This document shows positions 1 through 7,252 of a stretch of 15,716 bases of DNA, piece after piece. Position 1 is the stretch's first letter. The number at the start of each line of letters is the position of its first letter. Made by a program: the position numbers and the translations under genes. Origin of the DNA: Pseudomonadota bacterium (lineage in GTDB: Bacteria; Pseudomonadota; Gammaproteobacteria; Burkholderiales; Rhodocyclaceae); NCBI GenBank assembly GCA_023459095.1, contig JAEWVQ010000270.1:1-15716 (forward strand), read 5' to 3'. Below the pieces are notes generated by a model. The model was not told the origin of the DNA and searched no databases. It saw only the letters and a program-made list of their open reading frames with translations.

Positions 1-1
1 G

Positions 2-1309
2 AGTCAGACGCTGCAGGCCGTGCGCGGGATGAACGACATCCTGCCCGACGAGGCCGAAACCTGGGAACACTTCGAAGACATCGTCCGCGACTGGCTGCGG
101 AGCTACGGCTACCGCCCGATCCGCATGCCGATCGTGGAGCCGACGCCGCTGTTCAAGCGCGCGATCGGCGAGGTCACCGACATCGTCGAGAAGGAGATGT
201 ACTCCTTCGAGGACGCCCTCAACGGTGAGCACCTCACGCTGCGCCCCGAGGGCACGGCGTCGTGCGTGCGCGCCGCGATCCAGCACAACCTGATCGCCGG
301 CGGCGGGCCGCAGCGCCTCTACTACCACGGCCCGATGTTCCGCCACGAACGGCCGCAGAAGGGGCGTTACCGCCAGTTTCATCAGATCGGCGTGGAAGCG
401 CTCGGCTTCGCCGGCCCCGATGTCGACGCCGAGCACATCCTGATGTGCGCGCGCCTGTGGGACAACCTCGGGCTGGAGGACGTCAGCCTCGAACTCAATT
501 CGCTGGGGTCGGCGGAAGAGCGCGCCGCCCACCGTGCGGCGCTGATCGCCTATCTGGAAAAATATCAGGCCGAGCTCGACGAGGACGGCAAGCGTCGTCT
601 GTACACCAATCCGCTGCGCATTCTCGATACCAAGAACCCGGCGCTGCAGGAGGTGGTCGAAGCCGCGCCGCGCCTGGCCGATTATCTCGGTGACGAGTCG
701 CGCGCGCATTTCGATGCGGTGCAGGTCTTTCTCAAGGATGCGGGCATCCCGTACCGCATCAACCATCGCCTGGTGCGCGGCCTCGACTACTACAACCGCA
801 CAGTGTTCGAGTGGGTCACCACGCGCCTGGGGGCGCAGGGCACGGTGTGCGCCGGCGGACGCTACGATGGCCTCGTTGCCCAACTCGGCGGCAAGCCGCA
901 GCCGGCCGCCGGATTCGCGATGGGGGTCGAGCGCCTGCTCGCGCTGTGGCAGGAGAGTGGCGGCGAGCCCGACCGCATGGTCCCCGACGTGTATGTGGTA
1001 CACCTCGGCGATGCCGCCCAGCGCCTGGCCTTCCGCGCTGCCGAAATGCTGCGCGAGCACGGCTTTGCCGCGGTGCTGCAGTGCGGCGGCGGCAGTTTCA
1101 AGTCGCAGATGAAGAAGGCTGACGGCTCCGGTGCCTCGGTCGCGGTAGTGATCGGCGATGACGAAGCCGCCGCCGGCGAGGTCGGCATCAAGCCGCTGCG
1201 CGGCCCGGGCGGTCAGCAGCGGGTGGCGCTGGAGGGCCTGTCCGAGGCCGTGGCCGGCATTCTGTACAACGACGATAGCGAGGAAGGAACCGGCAATGGC
1301 GGTGTATGA
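2..1309 (+). CDS. hisS: Histidyl-tRNA synthetase, start codon cut off
   Basis: Cytosolic class II aminoacyl-tRNA synthetase that charges tRNA-His with histidine using ATP. Base 1 (G) is probably the last base of an ATG just outside the window: reading from base 2 gives Ser-Gln-Thr-Leu-Gln-Ala-Val-Arg-Gly-Met-Asn-Asp, the usual HisRS N-terminus. The GTG at 20 is therefore an internal valine, not the start. Full length would be about 436 residues, normal for the family. Numbering from the missing Met, the class II motif 2 region (RPEGT to the FRHERPQKGRYRQFHQ segment) lies near 82-130. The HisRS signature RGLDYY is at 260-265, and AGGRYD with the motif 3 segment GFAMGVERL is at about 285-312. 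The anticodon-binding domain follows to about 424. The last codons overlap the next gene by 14 bases. A hydrophilic tail (EEGTGNGGV) results from the reading frame crossing yfgM's ribosome-binding site. The upstream gene is expected to be ispG by analogy with related genomes, but it is not visible. Confidence 0.97.
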   Translation, partial: SQTLQAVRGMNDILPDEAETWEHFEDIVRDWLRSYGYRPIRMPIVEPTPLFKRAIGEVTDIVEKEMYSFEDALNGEHLTLRPEGTASCVRAAIQHNLIAGGGPQRLYYHGPMFRHERPQKGRYRQFHQIGVEALGFAGPDVDAEHILMCARLWDNLGLEDVSLELNSLGSAEERAAHRAALIAYLEKYQAELDEDGKRRLYTNPLRILDTKNPALQEVVEAAPRLADYLGDESRAHFDAVQVFLKDAGIPYRINHRLVRGLDYYNRTVFEWVTTRLGAQGTVCAGGRYDGLVAQLGGKPQPAAGFAMGVERLLALWQESGGEPDRMVPDVYVVHLGDAAQRLAFRAAEMLREHGFAAVLQCGGGSFKSQMKKADGSGASVAVVIGDDEAAAGEVGIKPLRGPGGQQRVALEGLSEAVAGILYNDDSEEGTGNGGV

Positions 1310-1940
1310 CCTGGAAGAGCAGGAACAGATTTCCGAACTGAAAGCCTGGTGGGCGCAGTACGGCAACCTCGTCACCGGCCTGGCGACGATCGCTGCGGTT
1401 GCCGCGGTGGGCTGGCAGGGCTGGCAGTGGTACCAGAACCGCAATGCCACCGAGGCTGGCGCGCTGTATTTCTCCGTGCAACAGGCGGCGGCGCAGGGCG
1501 ACGCGCAGAAGGCGCGTGACGCGGCCGGGCAGATGATCGGCCAGTACGGCGGCACCACCTATGCCCAGCTCGGCGCGCTGCTGTCGGCGGGCGTCCAGTT
1601 CGACAAGAACGAACTCGACAACGCGCGCAGTCAGCTCGAATGGGCGGCCGACAAGGGCGCCGACCAAACCCTGCGCGATCTGGCGCGCCTGCGCCTGGCT
1701 GCGGTGCTGTTCGAGCAGGGCAAGCTCGACGACGCGCTGGCGCGCCTGCAGGCGGTGCCGGCAACGGCGTATCGCGGACGCTTCGAGGACCTGCGCGGCG
1801 ACGTGTTCGCCGCTCAGGGCAAGAACGCCGAAGCGCGTGCCGCCTACGAGGCCGCGCTCGGTGCGCTCGGTGTCGAGGGTGACGACACCGCAACCCTGCG
1901 CGAACTGGTGCGCATCAAACTCGAATCGCTGGAAGGCTGA
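1296..1940 (+). CDS. yfgM: YfgM-like membrane-anchored TPR protein
   Basis: Protein of 214 residues related to YfgM, an inner-membrane protein with a periplasmic TPR-like domain. In E. coli YfgM associates with the chaperone PpiD and the SecYEG translocon. The start ATG at 1296 lies inside the end of hisS, with a strong ribosome-binding site AGGAAGGA at 1281-1288. Residues 1-22 are cytoplasmic and acidic (the DLEEQEQISELKAWW start is typical). One transmembrane helix spans about 24-41, and helical repeats follow from about 55 (for example FEQGKLDDALARLQAV and FAAQGKNAEARAAYEAAL). The hisS-yfgM-bamB order matches E. coli, which supports the call. Translational coupling to hisS is likely given the overlap. 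A longer in-frame reading upstream exists but is not credible because it lies within hisS. Confidence 0.9.
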   Translation: MAVYDLEEQEQISELKAWWAQYGNLVTGLATIAAVAAVGWQGWQWYQNRNATEAGALYFSVQQAAAQGDAQKARDAAGQMIGQYGGTTYAQLGALLSAGVQFDKNELDNARSQLEWAADKGADQTLRDLARLRLAAVLFEQGKLDDALARLQAVPATAYRGRFEDLRGDVFAAQGKNAEARAAYEAALGALGVEGDDTATLRELVRIKLESLEG

Positions 1941-1943
1941 CCG

Positions 1944-3092
1944 ATGACCCTCTCGTCCCTGCGTCTGTTGCCGCTGGCCGCTGCACTTGCCGTGCTGGCA
2001 GGCTGCTCGTCGCTGAATCCGTTCTCGAGCAGTGCGCCGAAGCCGGCGGAACTGGTCGACTTCCGCCCCAGCGCCGAATTGCGCGCGGTATGGCAGGCCG
2101 ACATCGGTGAATCAGGGCAGTACGTGTTCCAGCCCGCGGTGGTCGGCGACAGCGTGTATGCTGCCGCGCACGACGGCGACGTCGCCCGCTTCGAGGGCGG
2201 TCGCGCAGTGTGGCGCGCCGATGCCGACACGCCGCTGTCGGCGGGGGTGGGCAGCGACGGCCGGCTCGCCGTGGTGGTGAGCGCCGCCGGCGAGGCGATC
2301 GCCTACGATGCCGCTACCGGCGCCGAGCGTTGGCGCGTGCCGGTCGGGGTCGAAGTGCTCGCGCCGCCGGCGGTCAATGCCAGCCTGGTGGTGCTGCGCG
2401 CCTCCGACAACCGGGTGATCGCGCTGGACGCGGCAAACGGCGCGCGGCGCTGGGTATATCAGCGCCCGAATCCACCGCTCGCGCTGCGCAGCCATGCCGG
2501 CCTGGTGCTCGAGGGGGGCGTGGCGCTGGGCGGTTTCCCCGGCGGCAAGCTGGTAGCGATCAACCTGAGCAACGGCGGCCTGGTGTTCGAACTGAGCGTC
2601 GCCTCGCCGCGCGGCGCAACCGAACTCGAGCGCGTCGCCGACGTCGCCGGCACGCCGGTAATCGGCCGCCGCGAGGTGTGCGCGGTCACCTACCAGGGGC
2701 GCGCGGCCTGCTTCGACATCGGCGAGGGCAGCGCCAACGCGGTGTGGTCGCGCGAGTTTTCGAGCAGCGTCGGCATGGACCGCGATACGCGCTTCGCGGT
2801 GATCACCGACGACCGCGATGCGGTGCAGGCGCTCGACGTCTATAGCGGCGCGAGCGTGTGGAAGCAGGATGCGATGCCGCGCCGTACGCTGTCGCGCCCG
2901 CTCATCGTCGGCGATTACGTCGCGGTCGGCGATGGCGAAGGCTATGTTCACCTGCTGCGCCGCGACGATGGCGCGTTCGCTGCGCGCGCGCGCGCCGACA
3001 AGAGTGCGATCACCGCGGACCTGCAGCCTTTCGGCAGCGGGTTCGTGGCGCAGACCCGCGACGGCGATGTCGTCGCCTTTGAAGTGCGTTAA
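1944..3092 (+). CDS. bamB: Outer-membrane assembly lipoprotein BamB
   Basis: Lipoprotein subunit of the BAM complex, which folds beta-barrel proteins into the outer membrane by interacting with BamA. The 382-residue product begins with a lipoprotein signal peptide. Leu-Ala-Gly-Cys at 18-21 puts the lipidated cysteine at 21, and the following Ser-Ser does not suggest inner-membrane retention. The rest reads as repeated beta-propeller (PQQ-like) blades, with recurring motifs such as AYDAATGAERWRVPV, ALDAANGARRWVYQ and ALDVYSGASVWKQ. Length is close to E. coli BamB (about 392). It starts 3 bases after yfgM's stop, with GGAAGG at 1931-1936 as ribosome-binding site. Position between yfgM and der is the conserved proteobacterial arrangement. 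Confidence 0.95.
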   Translation: MTLSSLRLLPLAAALAVLAGCSSLNPFSSSAPKPAELVDFRPSAELRAVWQADIGESGQYVFQPAVVGDSVYAAAHDGDVARFEGGRAVWRADADTPLSAGVGSDGRLAVVVSAAGEAIAYDAATGAERWRVPVGVEVLAPPAVNASLVVLRASDNRVIALDAANGARRWVYQRPNPPLALRSHAGLVLEGGVALGGFPGGKLVAINLSNGGLVFELSVASPRGATELERVADVAGTPVIGRREVCAVTYQGRAACFDIGEGSANAVWSREFSSSVGMDRDTRFAVITDDRDAVQALDVYSGASVWKQDAMPRRTLSRPLIVGDYVAVGDGEGYVHLLRRDDGAFAARARADKSAITADLQPFGSGFVAQTRDGDVVAFEVR

Positions 3093-3106
3093 ATCCGGAA
3101 TACACA

Positions 3107-4435
3107 GTGAAACCCACGATCGTCCTCGTCGGCCGGCCCAATGTCGGCAAGTCGACCCTGTTCAACCGGCTGACCAAGACCCGCGATGCACTCGTCGCCG
3201 ATCAGCCCGGCCTGACCCGCGACCGCCATTACGGCATCGGTCGGGTCGGCGATCGTGACTATCTGGTGGTCGATACCGCCGGCTTCGATCCGGTCGCCAA
3301 GGAAGGCATCATGCACGAGATGGCGCGGCAGGCCGAACAGGCCATTGCCGAAGCCGACGTGCTGTTGTTCCTCGTCGATGGCCGCGCCGGGCGCACGCCG
3401 CACGACGAGCAGATCGCCGCCCGCCTGCGCCGCACCGGGCGCGTCGTGCATCTGGTGGTGAACAAGGCCGAAGGCCTGGATCGCCCGACGGTGGCGGCAG
3501 ACTTTCACGCCCTCGGCCTGGGCGAGCCGCTGCCGGTGTCCGCCGCCCACGGCGACGGCATCAAGCAGCTCGTCGAACTGGTGCTCGCGCCGTTCGCGCG
3601 CGACGAGGACGAAGGCGAGGGCGAGGATGCCGGGCCCAAGGTCGCCATCGTCGGCCGCCCCAACGTCGGCAAGTCCACGCTGGTCAACACCCTGCTCGGC
3701 GAGGAACGCGTGATCGCCTTCGACATGCCGGGCACCACGCGCGATGCGATCTCGATTCCATTCGAACGCGGCGGCAAGAATTACACGCTGATCGATACCG
3801 CCGGCCTGCGCCGCCGCGGCAAGGTGTTCGAGGCGGTCGAGAAGTTTTCGGTGATCAAGACCCTGCAGGCCATCCAGGAGGCCAACGTGGTCGTGCTCGT
3901 GCTCGATGCCGCGCAGGACATCTCCGACCAGGACGCCCACATCGCCGGCTTCGTGCTCGACGCCGGGCGTGCGCTGGTGGTGGCGATCAACAAGTGGGAT
4001 GCGGTGGACGATTACCGCCGCGACCAGTTGAAGCAGGATGTCGCGCGCAAGCTCGCCTTCCTGTCCTTCGCGCGCTTCCACCAGATCTCGGCGCTGCGCG
4101 CCGATGGCGTCGGCGGCCTGCTGAAGTCGGTCGATGCCGCTTATGCCGCAGCGATGTCCAACCTGTCGACGCCGCGCCTGACCCGCACCATGCAGGCCGC
4201 GGTGGCGAAGCAGGCGCCGCCGCGCCACGGCACCGCGCGGCCGAAGATGCGTTATGCACACCAAGGCGGGGTGAACCCGCCGATCATCGTGATTCACGGC
4301 AACGCGCTCGACAACCTGCCGGGGTCCTATGTGCGCTACCTTGAGCGGACCTTCATGGAAGCGTTCAAACTGCAGGGCACGCCCTTGCGGATCCAGTTCC
4401 GCACTGCGCACAATCCGTACGCGAACAAGCTGTAG
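3107..4435 (+). CDS. der: Ribosome-assembly GTPase Der (EngA)
   Basis: Essential GTPase with two consecutive G domains that assists maturation of the 50S ribosomal subunit. It has 442 residues with a GTG start. G domain 1 has the P-loop GRPNVGKST at 9-17, DTAG at 56-59 and a base-recognition motif NKAE at 119-122. An acidic linker (DEDEGEGEDAG) spans about 166-176. G domain 2 has GRPNVGKST at 183-191, DTAG at 230-233 and NKWD at 295-298. The KH-like C-terminal domain runs from about 355 to the end (PPIIVIHGNALDNLPGSYVRY region). The first base-recognition motif ends in Glu instead of the usual Asp. It lies 14 bases after bamB and is followed by the largest gap in this run, so it probably ends the hisS-yfgM-bamB-der unit, although I see no clear terminator. 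Confidence 0.98.
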   Translation: MKPTIVLVGRPNVGKSTLFNRLTKTRDALVADQPGLTRDRHYGIGRVGDRDYLVVDTAGFDPVAKEGIMHEMARQAEQAIAEADVLLFLVDGRAGRTPHDEQIAARLRRTGRVVHLVVNKAEGLDRPTVAADFHALGLGEPLPVSAAHGDGIKQLVELVLAPFARDEDEGEGEDAGPKVAIVGRPNVGKSTLVNTLLGEERVIAFDMPGTTRDAISIPFERGGKNYTLIDTAGLRRRGKVFEAVEKFSVIKTLQAIQEANVVVLVLDAAQDISDQDAHIAGFVLDAGRALVVAINKWDAVDDYRRDQLKQDVARKLAFLSFARFHQISALRADGVGGLLKSVDAAYAAAMSNLSTPRLTRTMQAAVAKQAPPRHGTARPKMRYAHQGGVNPPIIVIHGNALDNLPGSYVRYLERTFMEAFKLQGTPLRIQFRTAHNPYANKL

Positions 4436-4544
4436 ATTGGGGAAGCACGGGTTTTCCACACCGGGATTTCCATGCATACGGCCATGTGGCGGTGCAGCAT
4501 GAAATCCATTACATTCTTAAAACAGAAAATATCGAGGTTCCACA
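4436..4544 (+). promoter_or_regulatory. A+T-richer der-hfq gap, probable hfq promoter region
   Basis: This 109-base gap is the only sizeable non-coding stretch between hisS and purA. It turns A+T-rich just before hfq (about 4501-4533), unlike the surrounding coding DNA. A possible -10 box TACATT lies at 4510-4515, but no convincing -35 sits at the right distance, so individual boxes are not assigned with confidence. The ribosome-binding site of hfq is GAGG at 4534-4537, 7 bases before the ATG. In E. coli hfq has several promoters including heat-shock ones; whether that holds here is not visible. Confidence 0.35.
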
Positions 4545-4790
4545 ATGAGCAACAAAGGGCAACTTCTACAAGACCCGTTCCTGAACACCCTGCGCCGCGA
4601 GCACGTGCCGGTGTCGATCTACCTCGTCAATGGCATCAAGCTGCAGGGCCAGATCGAATCCTTCGACCAGTACGTCGTCCTGCTCAAGAACACCGTGACG
4701 CAGATGGTGTACAAGCACGCCATCTCCACGGTGGTGCCGGCGCGCCCGGTCACCATCCAACACCAGGATTCGGGCGAGGGCGGCAACTGA
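4545..4790 (+). CDS. hfq: RNA chaperone Hfq
   Basis: Sm-like hexameric RNA chaperone that pairs small regulatory RNAs with mRNAs and affects mRNA stability. It has 81 residues, so only a short C-terminal tail compared with about 102 in E. coli. The Sm1 region (VSIYLVNGIKLQGQIESFDQ) is at about 23-42, and the Sm2 signature YKHAISTVVP is at 56-65. Gln9 and the YKH triad (56-58) match the proximal-face uracil-binding residues of E. coli Hfq. The lateral rim reads RREH at 17-20, where E. coli has RRER. It is followed closely by hflX, as in many proteobacteria, and is probably co-transcribed with it. Confidence 0.99.
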   Translation: MSNKGQLLQDPFLNTLRREHVPVSIYLVNGIKLQGQIESFDQYVVLLKNTVTQMVYKHAISTVVPARPVTIQHQDSGEGGN

Positions 4791-4808
4791 GCATCCCCGC
4801 GCAACTGA

Positions 4809-4830
4809 CCGGCCGGCGCCGTCCGGCCGG
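4809..4830 (+). promoter_or_regulatory. Perfect GC hairpin between hfq and hflX
   Basis: CCGGCCGG at 4809-4816 and again at 4823-4830 form an 8-bp stem around the 6-base loop CGCCGT. Each arm is itself palindromic. There is no T-tract, so it is not a standard terminator. Its right arm overlaps the only G-rich stretch (4829-4832) that could serve as ribosome-binding site for hflX, whose ATG is at 4842. It could end or stabilise the hfq mRNA, or lower hflX translation. This role is inferred. Confidence 0.5.
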
Positions 4831-4841
4831 GGTGTGTCGCC

Positions 4842-5987
4842 ATGTTTGAGCGCCCCGCGACCGGTGAACGGGCCGTGCTCGTTCAACTCGATCTCGGCCA
4901 GGGGGCGATCGACGAACGCCTGTCCGAACTCAAGCTGCTCGCCCTCAGCGCTGGTGCCAGCGTCGAGGCGGTGGTCTTCGGCCGCCGTGCAGCGCCCGAT
5001 TCGGCCCTGTTCGCAGGCAGCGGCAAGGTCCAGGAGGTCGCCGAGGCGCTGCGCGCGCATGCGGCCGACCTGGTCATCTTCAATCACGCGCTGTCGCCAG
5101 CGCAGCAGCGCAACCTGGAGCGCACGCTGCAGTGCCGCGTAGTGGATCGTACCGCGCTGATCCTCGACATCTTCGCGCTGCGCGCGCGCAGTCACGAAGG
5201 CAAGCTGCAGGTCGAACTCGCCCAGTTGAGCCATCTGGCGACGCGTCTGGTGCGCGGCTGGACTCACCTCGAGCGCCAGAAAGGTGGCATTGGCCTGCGC
5301 GGCCCGGGCGAAACCCAGCTCGAAACCGACCGTCGCTTGCTCGGCAATCGCGTCAAGCTGCTCAAGTCACGCCTGCAGCAGATCGAGAAGCAGCGTCGCA
5401 CCCGGCGCCGCTCGCGCGAGCGCCGCGACGTGCTGTCGGTGTCGCTGGTGGGTTACACCAACGCCGGCAAGTCGACCCTGTTCAATGCCCTGACCAAGGC
5501 CGGCAGCTATGCCGCCGATCAGTTGTTCGCCACCCTCGACACGACCTCGCGGCGTCTTTTCGTCGGTTCGGGGAACGTCGTGCTGTCGGACACGGTCGGA
5601 TTCATCCGCGACCTGCCGCACGCGCTCGTGGCCGCGTTCCGGGCGACCCTGGAGGAGACCGCGCAGGCGGATGTCCTGCTCCATGTGGTCGACGCCGCGA
5701 GCGAGGACCGCGAAGCGCAGATCGCCGCGGTCAACCAGGTGCTCGGCGAGATCGGCGCGGCCGATCTCCCGCAGATTCTGGTGTGGAACAAGATCGATCT
5801 GACGCAGGCGGTGCCGGCGGTCGAACGTGATGACTGTGATAGAATCAGGCGCGTTTTTTTGAGCGCCCGCACCGGCGCAGGGCTGGATCTGCTGCGCATG
5901 GCGCTCGCCGAGGCCGCGCAGCCCGATGCGGCCAGCGGCCACGGGGCAATGCCCGATTCTGTCGATCATCCTCCGTTTCAACAGTGA
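4842..5987 (+). CDS. hflX: Ribosome-associated GTPase HflX
   Basis: GTPase of the Obg-HflX group. In E. coli it splits and rescues stalled 70S ribosomes during heat stress. It has 381 residues. The N-terminal HflX domain spans about 10-195, including FAGSGKVQEV and the hallmark glycine-rich segment GGIGLRGPGETQLETDRR at 148-165. A basic coiled segment follows to about 195. The G domain has GYTNAGKST at 204-212, DTVGF at 250-254, NKID at 316-319 and SARTG at 341-345. The ATG at 4842 gives the usual MFERP start; no strong ribosome-binding site precedes it and a GC hairpin lies just upstream. The gene sits between hfq and hflKC as in E. coli. Codons 332-340 are unusually A+T-rich (see the internal promoter candidate). 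Confidence 0.97.
   Translation: MFERPATGERAVLVQLDLGQGAIDERLSELKLLALSAGASVEAVVFGRRAAPDSALFAGSGKVQEVAEALRAHAADLVIFNHALSPAQQRNLERTLQCRVVDRTALILDIFALRARSHEGKLQVELAQLSHLATRLVRGWTHLERQKGGIGLRGPGETQLETDRRLLGNRVKLLKSRLQQIEKQRRTRRRSRERRDVLSVSLVGYTNAGKSTLFNALTKAGSYAADQLFATLDTTSRRLFVGSGNVVLSDTVGFIRDLPHALVAAFRATLEETAQADVLLHVVDAASEDREAQIAAVNQVLGEIGAADLPQILVWNKIDLTQAVPAVERDDCDRIRRVFLSARTGAGLDLLRMALAEAAQPDAASGHGAMPDSVDHPPFQQ
5837..5845 (+). promoter_or_regulatory. Candidate extended -10 promoter inside hflX, for hflKC
   Basis: TG at 5837-5838, one spacer base, then TAGAAT at 5840-5845 forms an extended -10 element (TGn-TAnnnT, five of six matches to TATAAT). No good -35 is visible, which extended -10 promoters can tolerate. 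The predicted start near 5852 lies about 150 bases before hflK and is followed at once by seven T's (5854-5860). The underlying codons of hflX include AGA and AGG, which I rarely see elsewhere in this window. That suggests the DNA is held for a non-coding reason. Confidence 0.4.
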
Positions 5988-6001
5988 TAACAGGCATTCT
6001 C

Positions 6002-7252
6002 ATGTCATTAAACGACCCCCGCTGGGGTAACCGCGGCAACGACGGTGACCGTGGCGAAGGCAATCGCGGCGGCAATCAGGGGCCGCCCGATCTCGAGGAA
6101 GTCTGGCGCGATTTCAATCAGCGCCTGTCCGGCATGTTCGGCGGCAAGCGTCAGCCGCGCGGCAGCGGTTCGGGCGGTGGCAACGGCGGCGATGGCCCGC
6201 AGTTGCCCAATTTTTCCTTCAAGCAGTTCGGCGGCGGCATCGGCGCGCTCGTGGCGCTCGTCGCCGTGGTGTGGCTGGCCAGCGGTTTCTATACCGTCGA
6301 TGCGAACCAGCGCGGCGTGGTGCTGCGTCTGGGCAAGTTCATCGAGGCCACCGAGCCGGGCCTGCGCTGGCGCCTGCCGTATCCGCTCGAAAGTCATGAG
6401 ATCGTCGATCTGACCGGCGTGCGCACGGTCGAAGTCGGCTATCGCGGGTCGGAGCGCAACAAGATGCTGCGCGAGGCGCTGATGCTGACCGATGACGAGA
6501 ACATCATCAACATTCAGTTCGCGGTGCAGTACGTGCTCAACAGCCCCGAGAGCTATGTGTTCAACAACCGCTTTCCCGACGAGTCGGTCGCCCAGGTCGC
6601 GGAAACCGCGATGCGCGAGATCGTAGGCAAAAGCAAGATGGACTTCGTGCTCTACGAGGGCCGCGAGGAGATCGCCGCGACCGCGCACGAGTTGATGCAG
6701 CGCATTCTCGACCGTTATCAGACCGGCATCCAGATCAGTCGTGTGACCATGCAGAACGCGCAGCCGCCGGAGCAGGTCCAGGCCGCGTTCGACGACGCGG
6801 TGAAGGCCGGGCAGGATCGCGAGCGTCAGAAGAACGAGGGCGAGGCCTACGCCAACGACGTCATCCCGCGCGCGCGCGGCACCGCGTCGCGCCTGATCGA
6901 GGAGGCCAATGCCTACCGCTCCCGTGTGGTGGCCAATGCCGAGGGTGAGGCGAGCCGCTTCAACCAGGTGTTCGCCGAGTACCGGCGCGCGCCCGAGGTG
7001 ACGCGCGAGCGCCTGTACCTCGAGACCATGCAGCAGGTGCTGTCGAGTACCAGCAAGGTCATGGTCGATGCCAAGGGCAACGGCAACCTGCTGTTCCTGC
7101 CGCTCGACAAGCTGATGCAGCAGGCCGCTGGCGGTTCGGCGGCGAGCGCGGGCGATGCGCAGTCCGCGCCCGCTGCGTCGGGCGCCGCTCCGGCGGTGAA
7201 TCCGGATATGCGCCGCGACCTGATGCGCAGTCGTGAGCGGGGAGAACGTTGA
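6002..7252 (+). CDS. hflK: FtsH protease modulator HflK
   Basis: SPFH-family membrane protein that with HflC forms the large HflKC assembly around the membrane protease FtsH and modulates its activity. From the ATG at 6002 (MSLNDPRWGN, the family's usual opening) the protein has 416 residues, close to E. coli's 419. A GTG at 5984 in frame would add six residues but overlaps the hflX stop. Residues 1-75 are hydrophilic and glycine-rich, one transmembrane helix spans about 78-97, and the SPFH/Band 7 domain runs from about 98 to 290. An Ala/Glu-rich coiled region follows to about 350. The C-terminal tail from about 375 is low-complexity Ala/Ser/Pro. It lies 14 bases after hflX and overlaps hflC by one base. 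Confidence 0.96.
   Translation: MSLNDPRWGNRGNDGDRGEGNRGGNQGPPDLEEVWRDFNQRLSGMFGGKRQPRGSGSGGGNGGDGPQLPNFSFKQFGGGIGALVALVAVVWLASGFYTVDANQRGVVLRLGKFIEATEPGLRWRLPYPLESHEIVDLTGVRTVEVGYRGSERNKMLREALMLTDDENIINIQFAVQYVLNSPESYVFNNRFPDESVAQVAETAMREIVGKSKMDFVLYEGREEIAATAHELMQRILDRYQTGIQISRVTMQNAQPPEQVQAAFDDAVKAGQDRERQKNEGEAYANDVIPRARGTASRLIEEANAYRSRVVANAEGEASRFNQVFAEYRRAPEVTRERLYLETMQQVLSSTSKVMVDAKGNGNLLFLPLDKLMQQAAGGSAASAGDAQSAPAASGAAPAVNPDMRRDLMRSRERGER

Noticed and set aside
3089..4477. A 462-codon minus-strand frame opposite der
   Set aside because: Shadow of der: no recognisable domain, no ribosome-binding site, and der is complete with both G domains.
4487..4503. A sigma-54 promoter before hfq, suggested by TGGCGGTGCAGCAT
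   Set aside because: The GG and GC elements are not separated by the required ten bases.
4472..4849. A plus-strand frame starting before hfq in another phase
   Set aside because: Overlaps hfq completely, lacks a ribosome-binding site and has no family resemblance.
5848..5867. GGCGC-T-rich-GCGCC in hflX as a terminator
   Set aside because: The T-run is in the loop, not after the stem, and the stem has only five pairs.
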